A stretch of DNA of 24,514 bases from Stephanodiscus triporus (GCA_036939755.1 JALLAZ010000091.1:1-24514); one strand, 5' to 3'; positions 1 to 10,396 are shown, counted from the first letter of the stretch. Translations and numbers: made by a program. The notes: generated by a model not told the origin, from the sequence alone.

Positions 1-454
1 GACGTTTGAAGTACCCATCCTATGCGCATGCATGGGCGGAAGACGTCTGTGTGAGATGAACGAGTGATTCGTTCATCTTGGGGTCGGCGGCTCCTGGTGA
101 AGCATCGGAAACCATGGTTAAGTTGTGTTTGTGGGCTATCTATCGTACTTTTATGTAAAAAATTGTTTAGCGAATAGCGTAAGTTAGTAGTGAAAAAATA
201 AGCGATCTACATACTCGAAGATGAGTCGGCCTACGTTTTTGGGAGGTGGTGAGGGTGGCTAAATATTAGGAGTAAATATTGTACCTAGCTGTATCTAGGA
301 TCCATACAGAATTCCCACGTACTCTTTCAAGAGGGCTGGAAAACCTCTGACGAAAATAAATTCAGGTGACGAAAAAATAATACGTAATAATGGATTCAGG
401 TGTGTTCTATTTTGTCATAAAATCTCTGTTTGAATGAACTACCTCTGTTCTTAC
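1..454. other. Intergenic, left window edge, no gene seen
   Basis: AT-rich sequence upstream of the carbonic anhydrase promoter. No long open frame, RNA gene or mobile element was recognised. It may hold the 3' end or promoter of a neighbour lying outside the window. Confidence 0.5.
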
Positions 455-605
455 ACGTCAGCATAGATGATCGCAGAAAAGGAACACGTCAGAAAATAAA
501 TCATGTCATGTCGCATGACGTATTATGCTGACGTACCATGAAAAATCTGGTAGAAAATACCATTCATGGTTTTAATGAAGACGTTGCAGAGAATGATGCT
601 GACGT
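455..605 (+). promoter_or_regulatory. Cluster of five CRE-type TGACGT/ACGTCA hexamers upstream of delta-CA
   Basis: ACGTCA occurs at 455-460 and 486-491; TGACGT occurs at 516-521, 529-534 and 600-605. Three share the octamer GCTGACGT (inverted 455-462, direct 527-534 and 598-605). The cluster lies 175-325 bases before the carbonic anhydrase start codon. Known: in the diatom Phaeodactylum tricornutum, CO2/cAMP-responsive elements with TGACGT and ACGTCA cores, bound by a bZIP factor, control the beta-CA gene ptca1. Inference: this delta-CA gene may be under similar CO2 control. No function is shown by sequence alone. Confidence 0.6.
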
Positions 606-651
606 GTGTTCCTTCACGTGTATGTAGAGGATACTACCATACAATAAAGAT

Positions 652-663
652 TATGGTACCATA
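652..663. repeat. Perfect 12-bp palindrome near the probable transcription start
   Basis: TATGGTACCATA reads the same on both strands and sits 117 bases before the delta-CA start codon. It could be a factor-binding site or simply part of the 5' leader. Nothing more can be said from the sequence. Confidence 0.35.
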
Positions 664-779
664 GAGAGATACACCGGCGCTCTCACTCACAATTTTTGCC
701 CAATCCTCCTGAACAACATTCATCATAAAATAATAATAATAATATCTCTCTTTCAATACGAAGCAAACACATCAAGACC

Positions 780-2030
780 ATGTGCCCTCCTCCCGAAGAT
801 TCCATCGCAGCTTCCATTGAGAAACCGGTAACGGTGGAGAGTCCAACTCCGAACGTAATTCCCCCCCCCCCTCCCATGTACAAGTTTCTCATCGGCTCTC
901 TCGGCCTTTCCACCATCGCACTTCTTGTGTCTACCATTGTGTTAGCGTCCGAAAAGGGAAAGTTGTCAGGCGATTCATCCTCAGCCGGCACCGTCGCCAA
1001 TGGCGATGACTTCCTCGAGAGCAAGGCCTCGTCCGCCTTCTTTGCGACCGAGGATGACAACACCTGCGCGGGTGCGAAGCTGGCATTCGAGAACAAGCTA
1101 TGCGCTGACCTCGATGTCCCCACGCCCCAGGCGGGGGCGAACGTCACCAAGGGATATGTGGGTGAACTCGACATGAACGGTACCGTGCCAAACATCAAGC
1201 CCTACTGGCAGAGCGGCATGTGCCCCGTCAACGTGCACTGGCACTTGGGATCCGAGCACTACTCCTACGGCGAGTTCGACGAGAATGGCTATGGTCCTCG
1301 CGGCAATATCCCGCGACCCGATTGGGCCAATCGTGACCTCGCATCGACAGGAACTTCGGACGAATTGACAGGAGCTGCAGCTTACGATGGAGTAGAAGAC
1401 AATGGAGGCGTGCACGTGGTTCAGGATGGATTTCGCTGCCACCATTTTGACGCCTCCGATCCCAAGTTCACCACGCCCTACAACTGGAAGCACTGCATGG
1501 GGATGGTTGTCGGCGAGACCTACGAGGTGCACTGGCCCCACTCTGCCGCCGGCGACTGCGGCACCGTCAACCAGTACCAGACCCCCTTCTACGACGGCGT
1601 CTTCTGCAACCTCCCCCTCGAGGCCTTCATGACACTCGGCGCGCAGGACATCGCGAACGCCGTGGGAGTGCACGGGCAGGTGTTCACCATCGTCAACGAC
1701 GAGTCCTACTTCTACCCGGACATGATCCGCGGCATGATCGTCGACAAGGAGATGGGCAAGGACATTCACATCTACTCCGGATCGACCACGGGGGAGACGC
1801 GTAGCAATGAAATGTGCTCCCAGTACGCGCCCGTCACGTGGCAGGTCGATCGCAAGTGTCACATGATCAGCGCCTCGAGCTTCGACAAGATGTGCTACGA
1901 TATGAAGATGCAGAGGGACAACATGATTGAGGATCTGCACCCACACGGGTCGCGCGAGCTCGTCAAGGACGAACTGGTGGCGAACAACCAGTATTATCCC
2001 GATGGAGTTAGGAAGAATCTTCGTGCTTGA
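780..2030 (+). CDS. Delta-class carbonic anhydrase, membrane-anchored
   Basis: Single exon, 416 residues. It interconverts CO2 and bicarbonate in the diatom carbon-concentrating mechanism. A Pro-rich head (five prolines at 28-32) precedes one hydrophobic helix at about 36-56, so it is probably a signal anchor placing the catalytic domain outside the cytosol or in an endomembrane lumen. Family hallmarks are VHWHLGSEH at 152-160, FRCHHFD at 218-224, YEVHWPHSA at 248-256 and YDGVFC at 271-276. His153, His155, His160 and His251 are candidate zinc ligands or active-site residues; known work on TWCA1 supports zinc bound by three histidines. Cys148, 220, 239, 260 and 276 suggest disulfides in an oxidising compartment. 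The start is the first ATG after a leader with CT-rich tracts, just upstream of the anchor. The stretch at about 184-217 looks like a lineage-specific insertion. Confidence 0.9.
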   Translation: MCPPPEDSIAASIEKPVTVESPTPNVIPPPPPMYKFLIGSLGLSTIALLVSTIVLASEKGKLSGDSSSAGTVANGDDFLESKASSAFFATEDDNTCAGAKLAFENKLCADLDVPTPQAGANVTKGYVGELDMNGTVPNIKPYWQSGMCPVNVHWHLGSEHYSYGEFDENGYGPRGNIPRPDWANRDLASTGTSDELTGAAAYDGVEDNGGVHVVQDGFRCHHFDASDPKFTTPYNWKHCMGMVVGETYEVHWPHSAAGDCGTVNQYQTPFYDGVFCNLPLEAFMTLGAQDIANAVGVHGQVFTIVNDESYFYPDMIRGMIVDKEMGKDIHIYSGSTTGETRSNEMCSQYAPVTWQVDRKCHMISASSFDKMCYDMKMQRDNMIEDLHPHGSRELVKDELVANNQYYPDGVRKNLRA

Positions 2031-2089
2031 GAATCTTCTTCTTGCTCTATTGCTACAAATTTGGGTCGAATGTTAAAGCTTTGATAAAG

Positions 2090-2148
2090 CACAAGAGAGA
2101 TACAAGAGATGAACTTTCAAGCAAGTGAGATTCTCACTCTCTCTTGTG
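2090..2148. terminator. Nested inverted repeats in the convergent 3' gap
   Basis: CACAAGAGAGA (2090-2100) is perfectly complementary to TCTCTCTTGTG (2138-2148). Inside lies a second perfect pair, AGTGAGA (2124-2130) and TCTCACT (2132-2138), with a one-base loop; the two stems share base 2138 and so are alternatives. They sit between the stop codons of convergent genes. A role in transcript ending or mRNA stability is inferred only. Confidence 0.4.
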
Positions 2149-2214
2149 TTTGTCTCTCACTTTGACTGCGTTGAGGGGTGTTAAATTAGAAAACTATTGT
2201 GATGCAATATACGA

Positions 2215-2820
2215 TTAACACCAATGCTCAAATTTGATGCTGTCGTCGTCCTCGTCCTCGTCGTCGCTGTATTCGAGTGATGACGTGTATTCGAGCACTG
2301 GCCCCATTCGGAAAAGATGGTTCTCGTCGTAAGGATCCAAACGTCGTGCGACTTTGTTGATGGCTCCCGTCCCCCGCTCTCGGCTATCATTGCGATCGAA
2401 GCAGAACGCCATTCGAATGATTCTTGGCGGCGTTTGGATGAATTCGTCGACGGGAGGCTTAGTTGAGCGAGGGACCTCGACGGTGGTGGACGTGGATGCT
2501 GGCGTGGCGGCGAGACGAATGTCCCGATGGCGATCGCCACCGGCACTCGAGACGGACGAAACCTCATCGAGCTCCTCCTGGAGGAGAAGATCGTCCCACG
2601 TCGCCGCGTGAAGACGAACGTGTCTGCGACGTGGGGGACACTTCGAACCGAGGACATCGTCTGTGCAGTTGCCTCCGCAAAGTTGTATCCGTCGTATCTT
2701 ACGCGACATCTCGGCCAGAAATGCACTCGGCGACTTGGCATAGCGGTGAAACGCTTCGAGATAGTTGTCGGCAATCGAACCGCGGTAGGACACGGGAACC
2801 TTGCTTCGATCAGTAAGCAT
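2215..2820 (-). CDS. Hypothetical protein with acidic C-terminus
   Basis: Uninterrupted 201-residue frame starting at ATG 2820. I do not recognise the family. The first 60 residues are mixed helical and basic, with two nearby Cys (CGGNC). A middle stretch contains WDDLLLQEELDE. The last 20 residues are very acidic (a SDDEDEDDD run) before a short FEHWC end. No signal peptide or membrane helix is seen. The gene converges with delta-CA and diverges from SEC6, with about 300 bases to the SEC6 start. A longer frame on the same strand (2181-2990) overlaps it but has a less protein-like composition (runs of Ser, Thr, Arg), so I prefer this one. Confidence 0.6.
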   Translation of the reverse strand: MLTDRSKVPVSYRGSIADNYLEAFHRYAKSPSAFLAEMSRKIRRIQLCGGNCTDDVLGSKCPPRRRHVRLHAATWDDLLLQEELDEVSSVSSAGGDRHRDIRLAATPASTSTTVEVPRSTKPPVDEFIQTPPRIIRMAFCFDRNDSRERGTGAINKVARRLDPYDENHLFRMGPVLEYTSSLEYSDDEDEDDDSIKFEHWC

Positions 2821-3124
2821 GATGCTAGTCTTGGGGTTGGTCGGGAGTTCTTCAAAAGCAGATTGGATTTACTAATTTTGTGATGCTCTCTGGTCTTGTG
2901 CATCATAGTACAGTGGAGTGAGAGATGTAGAGAGATATTATGAAGCTGAGCCGTTTTTTTATCGAGAAACTCACGCGTGACTAAGCTCAAATCCTAACTA
3001 TGTCAGAGAGCTATCCAACCCTAACACCCATGACTTTCTTATCCCACAATAGAATCGTGAAACTTCCTAAACTTCCCGTGACAATTGCGATGCTTGGGTT
3101 TGGCTTTCATTATTTAGTCCCACT
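2821..3124. other. Divergent intergenic region
   Basis: About 300 AT-rich bases between the divergent starts of the 201-residue protein gene (-) and SEC6 (+), so it presumably carries both promoters. No clear motif or repeat was found. Confidence 0.45.
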
Positions 3125-5578
3125 GTGATGTATTTTGACATGGTGGATTTTATTCGAGGATGCAAGTGTCAAACTCTAAATCCGATCTCCTCATACATAT
3201 TACCCGCTCTCAAGACAACTATGTCATTAACTTGTTTGCCAATGGCAGACTCTTTGATAGTTCAGGTGGTGTCTTTCCGATCCTCCGTAAATAAAAGTAA
3301 AAATACGATCGAAAAAAAGAAGAGAATCGTTCAGCTATGTGACGCACTTCGAAAGGCAACATCACGCGACGCGACACTGAACACCATTCGATGCTTTGGC
3401 GAACATGATTTCACCAATCACATCAACTCGACGTGCGATCGTCTGCGCGATACGTTGCACAGCGCAAAGGGGACGGCCGAGCAATGGAACACAATACGCA
3501 ACGTGTCGATGGAACATGTGGAGCTGGAGATCGCTGTTTATTCTAATAGACTGCTCGAGGCCCACATCCAGAACGTGTGGAAGTTGGGCGACGAGATACG
3601 TGTGCTCATAATTGCGGGGTTCAGTTCTGTTTTTGAATTGGCGATCAATGGAAATCCGTCAGGGGTAGTGGACTTGGTCGAGGCTATAAAGACGTACGAA
3701 CGAGCTGCGGAAAGGTTCGAGAAGAAGTTGAATGGTCATGGGAATAATGTCAGTGCTATTGATTGGTTGCGACTTAAGAACATCAGGGCACTGGCGTTGG
3801 AGCAGATGTTTTACAACTTCTGGGGCGTAGAAAAGCCTCAGGGGGTCGCCAACCTTGAAAACGGCACAGGCGCACCTCTCACTCCTCTAATTGTGCTGGA
3901 AACGATCGATCTGGTCAAGCATAAAATATCACCATGCTTTCCTTCCCATTGGCACATTGAAGCGCTTTGGAGTTCATGTGTTGCCAACGTTTTTACGAGT
4001 CACATTGTACATAACACAGGTGATCATTGTGAGAATCTGCCCGACCTGACAGTCACTCAACTGCTTGAATTGGTCGCATGGATAGAATACTTTCACGAAA
4101 CAGTTGATTCGACATTTCCTGAGGTTGCGGCAGTACACAATGGTAGAAAGGCACACTTTGAAGAGCGCTACGAGTTGTTTGCGGGTGAGGAAAGGATCGT
4201 AAATATTCAGAATCTTGCTTGGGATAACTTATGCCAAATCCACAGGCTTGCACAGGAGGAGTTTTTGATCCGAACGAGAAGTCTGACAGACGAATGGCTG
4301 GATAAGGTCTATGGGTGAGTAGCCTGCCTGAAGCATGAAGGCTAATGACGCGGATGCCATGTTTGAGATCTCACGTGAAACATTCTGTCTTTCTCGTTTG
4401 TCATCCATCCTTTTCTTATCAAACAGATCGGAAACGTTTAAGAATCAATCAGCCGAAGGCAAACTCACCACATCTCTATGTGCAGATGTATTCTCCTTTT
4501 GTAGCGTTCAAATACGCACATTAAGGGAAAGGCTATCGAAGAAATCCGACACCCTCATCCTTGCCATCTGTATCATCCTCTCTCAGATGCGTTCGAAGCA
4601 GGTTCATGCACGGAATTTTTTCCTACAGGACCTGGAGACGTGCTGTGCAGCATCGAATGATTTTGCACGCATGGGTGAGAAATGCAACGATATGATCTCT
4701 GACGTGATATCTCAATGTGAATTTACGGAGGATATGATTGATATGTTAAAGACAAGCTCGAATGAATTGATGGGCGTTTACATCGTCGATGCCATCTACT
4801 CAGCACGCAGCGTGCATACTTATGTGTTTGATCCGATTGAGGAAGAGATAGGAAGTGAAGAGGCCCAGGAAGAGGCAATGGTCGGCACCGACCTTGCCAT
4901 TTGGTTGGTGCGGACACTCGAGAACTTTTATGAAGACCTAGAGCACTACATGGACCATACAATGGTGGCCAAGAGCATGATGAGTCTCATGTCTGCAACC
5001 GTAATCTTTTATGCCAAACGTTTGTTGCACCGAGCGAAAAAGCATCGCAGCAATACGGCCTCCTCGAGGGCCGCACGTTCCGCCGCGAAGCGTCCCTCCT
5101 TCTCCCTCGACGGCGTACAGCGTATTCCCGCCGCTGACCAGGGACATGTCAAGAAAGCGCTGGAAGAATGGCAGTTGATATCAGAGTGCTGAAAGACTAC
5201 TTTGCAGGCCTTGTTCAGCAAATGCAATTATTGAAGAAGAATATCGAAAAGGATTTTGAGATCCTCACCACCATTCACGAAATATTGAGCATTGCTGCTG
5301 GATTCTCAGTGAGCGATGCCGAAGACTTCATACTAGTTTTGCATAAGCATGTTAGGGTTGTAGACATTACAAAACATGTTGTCTGCGACCTGTGGTGGCT
5401 AGTTGCTCCGGAAGAACTGAGTGTTTTGCAGCTTGTGGAATCGATGGAAAATCATCTTCTGGTGATTGCACCTGATAATGAGACGCTAGAGTCGAAGGAT
5501 CACGACCGCGCTTATGTCAAGGGCTTGCGCTTTGCCGAAATGACTTTTGAGTTATACGCCACGGCCAACAAAAGTTGA
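3125..5578 (+). CDS. SEC6: Exocyst complex subunit SEC6/EXOC3
   Basis: Tethering subunit that docks secretory vesicles at the plasma membrane before SNARE fusion. Three inferred exons. Exon 1 is 3125-4314 (donor GTGAGT). Exon 2 is 4427 to about 5091. Exon 3 runs from about 5142 to 5578. The model gives about 763 residues, close to the usual SEC6 length of about 750. Similarity by recall is strongest in the C-terminal half: IRTRSLTDEW before intron 1, EGKLTT just after it, the helical stretch around YEDLEHYMDH, and RMAVDIRVLKDYF opening exon 3, matching the plant and animal SEC6 tail. The second intron is needed because the frame shifts between about 5090 and 5142. Acceptor CTGACCAG at 5134-5141 fits; the donor (GTCCCT at 5092, 50-base intron) is tentative. 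No signal or membrane segment, as expected for a soluble subunit. The first ATG (3125) is used; the N-terminus is poorly conserved. Confidence 0.75.
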
Positions 5579-5774
5579 GAATATTGGTAAATAATGCCCT
5601 GAAGCATTTTATTCTTGTTGTATGATATTATTTATATAGAACCGGTTGAGAGTCAAACCCTAGAGTAGCTCGTCAGAGAGTCTTTTCCTCTGCATCGATA
5701 TTCGCACACCATTTCAACGGATGATGAATCAAGATTTAAGAAGAACTTTATCTTCTCTTCCGGCATTGTAATAC

Positions 5775-8700
5775 TCAATACCGGCTCGACCCACCCCCTC
5801 CTCGGTCAGAACGGCGAGTACCTCCACCTCCCCCACTGCCACTATTTGGCTGCTGGTCAGCGCCAGTCCGACGAGGTGGTGCCCAACTAACATCGCCGCG
5901 GGATCGTTTTTGTGTCGGACGTTCCGTGTCTTCACCTGGTTCTGGTGATCTGCTTCTCTTCCTATTGTCGCCTCTAGTGGGCTCGCCGCTGGCTCTCTGA
6001 TTATCCCAACTTTGCCTGCTACCCCTATCGCGATCCCATACTTCGCGGTCCACCCCCGGTCGTCGCGATTCAGCAGAGCGCACATGAGACTCCCTCGATT
6101 CTTCAACTCTATTTTTTGGCGTGAAAGCCGGTGCAATGGGATTGAGAAGTGGCTACAAAATACAGTTACGGTAACCAATTCATAATGTGAGAACGATATG
6201 CAATAACCCGGCGTTGACGCAGTACAACCGAAAAAAATCTGCAAGACTCACCCTTGACTGCCGTGGATCCATACCCCACGGCCGTCCTCTCTCGTCTCTC
6301 CCATCTCGTCTATCCTGCCTCCAACCGTCCCTGCCATCTTCTTGAAGTTGTCTTGATATCATTTCACTCTCCTTTTTCATGTCTTCGTGCCTTTTAGCAA
6401 GCTGCTTCTTCTTTTCCTCTGCTTTCATCTTTTCCTTCTCCTGGCGCGCTCTTGTCACTGCAATATTTTCTTCCTTCCACATTCCTTCATCACGAGCTTT
6501 AATAAGCTGTGAGCAATAACCTTGAGCTGTTGCACGAATGTCAGGCCTTTCATTGTCTTCACTCTGCAGGGGGGCAAGAGTTTTAAGAATTCGCTCGCCA
6601 ATCTTGGGTTGAGTGGGGAAGACTGAAACAATGCGGCTCAGAACAATTAGGGCGGCACGGGTGTGCATATATTCGGATGATTCGAGGCAGCCTATGGCGG
6701 CGCTTCCAATTTTCTTGTGCCATTGACCGTAAAGAGACTTGTAATCATCGTGAGTGATGCCACCTGTCAACGCATGGTTGTCAAAACCAGTCTCCTCCGC
6801 AAACTCTTTCGAGAGTCGAGAGCCAGGCTGAATGAGGCAATTATAACGAACTAGTGAGGAGGTAAAATAAACATAAAAACCATGCTGCACGTCGTACAGA
6901 TAAACCTACCGTATCCTTCAGCTCCGACGCAAACGCATCATTATCATACCTCCAAGAGTTCACTGACTTCCATATTTCATTAAAAAAAATTGATAAATTT
7001 CCCGCTTCGTCCTCAGTCACGCAATACAGACTGCCAATGACAGCATTGACGATGTTGTCAATCAGTTCTATTGTCGGAAAGCCAGGCACTTGAATCTTGT
7101 GGAGAAGCTTCACAAAATGTGCGCAGTAGAGTGCATCCTCGGGGCTGAGAAGGAATCGCTGATAAATGCAGAACGTCATGAAAGCTGAAGCAAACGAATC
7201 TCCATCGGACCCAATCAAAGATTTCTTGTTTGTTTCCAACTTTGATAGAACGAGATTGCAGCGCTTCTGCTGGCGTTGAAAATCGTTGCTCAATTGATCA
7301 ACGTTGCTCTTCAACCGATCTAATTGCACGGCATGAGTTTTTGTAAACGCTGTTGCTTGACGAATTTGATCGTAATTGCCCCCAGCCGCTGCTGCGGCGG
7401 CGGCCAACATTGACATTTGGCCTCTTGCAGCTTCCCCACCCTGTTGAAGCTGAATTAGTCGATCACAATCCTTCTTCAGACGCTCAATGTCTACACTGTA
7501 ACGCTCCTCGGGGCACGAAATGTCATAGATGGCAAGAGAATAAAAAGTCTCGAACATTGTCGGTGTGATATGCTTTGAAGCAGCTTCAGGAAATAGGACA
7601 AGACTTTCGCAAGAGGGTGTTCTTGATGTTGATGATAGATAGGCAGGTTTCACAAGGGGTCTACAGAGCATCCAAGCCACAGCAGTGTCAACTCCATACT
7701 TGTAATGGAGATCACTGAGAGACGGCATTGAACTGGCAAACTTTTCCTTGGCTGCTGAGTCGTCTGACGAGTCAGATAAATACTCTAACAGAAGGCACAT
7801 GACAGCCTCGCAGTCGTCATACATATTTCCAATTACTTTCACATGTTGTTTGACCGTGTCAGACGATTTCGAGTACAACACTCGGGAACGAATCTGCGAG
7901 AGTAAAATCAGGATTATAACTCCCAAGTCTCCGCCCTGCAGTACAGATCTGAGCTGCTGCGATGCCTCGCGGTTGACATCCTCGACCACCCCGAAAGATG
8001 ACGTTTCGCGTTTTAGAAGGCGGCTTCCTCGACGACCATCTAACTGCAGGTCTGAAAGCGACGCAGTAGAGTCGTAATCAACGAAACCATATCCACCAAC
8101 TGTTTTGATGAGGCTACGAAGAATGCCCAGCTCGGATGCCTGACCTTCCTTGAACCGTTTGGTGATGTACATGAGAATTCCTCGCATTTCCACTGCGGGG
8201 AACTTCTTATAAAACGCACCAGTGAATGTCTCGAGAGACGAAAGCCATTGTTCGGTATTTAATCCTCCCACTGTTTTTGGAGTTGCCGTGAATACATGGA
8301 GTGAATTCAGACATGATAATACACAGTGACAATTAAAGACTCACTCTTCGTTCGATTCTTCTGACCAGCATCCTCCCCACCGCCAAGACTCAATAGCAAA
8401 CAGTATCCCATCACATCAAGTCCCAGCTTCGTAACGAATTGGAAAGTATCGACCATCATTAAAATCATATTATCGTAACTCTCGATCTTACTCAAAATGT
8501 CGGTAAACACCACTAATGGATTGCTGTGGGACGTTGTCGCCAGCTGACCTCCCATATTAACGATATTCTCCTTCGAAATGCGCTTCAGGACGTACCGGGC
8601 TGCAATGCCCGTCTCGATTTCCGACTCAATGTTATTCAGCGGCTTGGGGACGTTGCCGGTCCTGACGTCGGCGGGCGACATGGCTCGCAGCGAGACCTTT

Positions 8701-9782
8701 TCCAAGCCGGGACGACGCCATGCCGAATACAGCTTGTATCGAAGCTCGTACGGCAAATTATTGAGGACGGCCCACAATTCTCCGGGAAGGGCGGTGTCCG
8801 ACTGAAAAAGGGACAGCGACGGCACGAGGAAGGTGGACAGGACCGCGAGGGTATCTCCATCGATGGAAGCGGGATTTATCTTGGTCAATTTTTTTGCATA
8901 CAAACGGCAAAGCTTTACGTACAAATTCTGATTCGCACGAATCCTGCCGCTCTTCGCAAGCGCCGAGAGGGGGTCGAGTAGGACGGAGGACATCTCCGCC
9001 AACGTAGCGTCCTTGGCGAGCGTGGAGGTCGTAGACAACGGCAGCAACGAGCCCCGCATCCTCCCCGCGCCATTCCCGTCGGAATGCAACGCCGTCCCCT
9101 CGCGAACGATGCCATCGATCGCGTTTTCCACCCACGCGCATACGTCCGACGCCACGCCCTCGGACAGAGTGCACGCCGCCAACACGGCCCTGTCCATCAT
9201 CGAGCGCGACTCGTCGAAGTCGGGCCCGTTGGCCGCGTGCGCGAGGAACGCCGCGGCCGCGTCCCAATCGCCCCCCAGGGCGAGCATCGCGCGATACATC
9301 AAGACGACGGGATCGCATTCGAGGGGAGGGGTTTGATCGACGGCGACGACGATCGCGGGGGCGGCGGCGGCGGACGACGACGACGACGACAACGACGACG
9401 ACTGCGCCTGCCCGTCGGCCCTCACCGCGGAGTTGAGGGAGACCACGCCCAGCCTCTTGAGGCGCTCGACGGTCGCGACGCGATGGGCAACGTCGGCCCT
9501 AAGGAGGTGCGTGGCCACCGCCCCGGCGTCCGCGACGGCCAGGTGGGGGATCAGCTCGTGCGGGTCCAGCATCCCGTGCGCGCACAGGAAGGCTGCGGAG
9601 AGGTGCAGAGATCGCGGGGGGGGGCGGGGGGGCGATGGCCACGGCGCCGTCGACCGCCGCGTCGTCGTCGTCATCCGCCGTCGGGACGTGGCTGCCAATT
9701 TCAGGTTTGTGTTTCGGTAGAGAGTTGGCACGCGCAAGAAGAAGGTAATGTCTGCTGTATTTCCCGATGCCTTCTTTGCCAT
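5775..9782 (-). CDS. THO2: THO complex subunit 2 (THOC2/THO2)
   Basis: Largest scaffold of the nuclear THO/TREX complex, linking transcription to mRNA export and limiting R-loops. Four exons with phase-consistent junctions: 9782-8345, 8270-6910, 6827-6252 and 6152-5775, giving about 1250 residues. Conserved blocks in order: AAFLCAHGMLDPHELIPHL near 60-80, LPGELWAVLNNLPYELRYKL near 335-350, SHSNPLVVFTDILSKI near 415-431, a WLSSLETFTGAFYKKFP block opening exon 2, FYSLAIYDI near 720, LSPEDALYCAHFV near 853, and GQWHKKIGSAAIGCLESSEY near 955-975. A Lys/Glu/Arg coiled stretch and an Arg/Ser/Asp-rich tail (last 125 residues) follow, as in other THO2 proteins. The start at 9782 is doubtful: a coding frame upstream (to 10347) appears to join across a poly-G tract at 9616-9632. 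The gene converges with SEC6. Confidence 0.85.
9616..9632. repeat. Interrupted poly-G tract (G9-C-G7) with frame change
   Basis: On the minus strand this tract encodes a proline run. GC-rich coding sequence is read in one frame before it and in the +1 frame after it, where the THO2 homology begins. Loss of one base here would join the two. It is either a homopolymer length error, an allele, or a true frameshift. Confidence 0.6.
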
Positions 9783-10347
9783 CGGGTGTCACAACAGGAG
9801 TATTCGTGTCACGATGTAGACATGTCGGTACAGAAGCCGCGGATGACATTGATTTACTATCCAATACGCAGATTGGGTCATCTAATACGACGCTTTTTGT
9901 TGGAGACGATACCGGTGTCTGTGATTCAAAAAGATGTTCAATCCTGCTGACAAATGTTGTCGACTTGCTTCGCTGAGATATGGCATACCGTCGGCCCAAA
10001 CGTCGCAGCTCTTGCCGTGCGGATGATACGCCGACATCATCATTGGTTGAGATGCTCGACGCCCGATAGAACCTGTCTTTTATCCCAATATTGGGTAGCG
10101 AGCCAACAATGTGTGATGGCGATTGTGAGCACATATTTGAATAGAAGCGAAGGTCAGTCCTCGCATCTTTCCTCCGCCTCCATTGCTGTTCTGCTTTTCT
10201 TTGGTTCTCGAGACGTTTTAGCCGAAGCTGATGAAACGACTCCAGGTAAATAGCTTTGCCTGCGCTCTCTCTTCTTCTGACATCAATACCACCGATGCCA
10301 TCATCGCGGCTTGGCACAAAAGTATCGTCAGAGAAATGCATTATCAT
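9634..10347 (-). CDS. Probable N-terminal part of THO2, or separate small gene, in shifted frame
   Basis: An open frame runs from ATG 10347 (second ATG 10341) through about 240 codons to the poly-G tract, where it meets the THO2 frame with a one-base shift. The composition looks coding: a basic helical stretch (FHQLRLKRLENQRKAEQQW), Ser-rich segments, then a GC3-rich run of five Asp, Ala and Pro codons typical of diatom linkers. It carries no domain I recognise and does not resemble the helical N-terminus of animal THOC2. If read straight on it ends at 9499 in an Arg/Pro-rich tail that looks non-coding. A frameshifted N-terminus of THO2 is my preferred reading; an independent gene is possible. 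Confidence 0.5.
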
Positions 10348-10396
10348 TCAGGGGAGCTGCGTCTAAATATTAGAGAGATAGAGTACCATATTCTCC

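Noticed and set aside
1098..1946. Long open frame (282 codons) antisense to delta-CA
   Set aside because: It mirrors the GC-rich codon use of the sense gene; its product is Val/His/Leu-rich with no recognisable domain, while the sense strand has clear family motifs.
9358..9420. GAC/GCG repeat near 9370-9400 as a separate microsatellite element
   Set aside because: It is simply Ser- and Ala-rich low-complexity coding sequence inside the THO2 exon.
9084..9950. Plus-strand open frame (288 codons)
   Set aside because: It is Arg/Gly-rich and antisense to a THO2 exon with clear homology.
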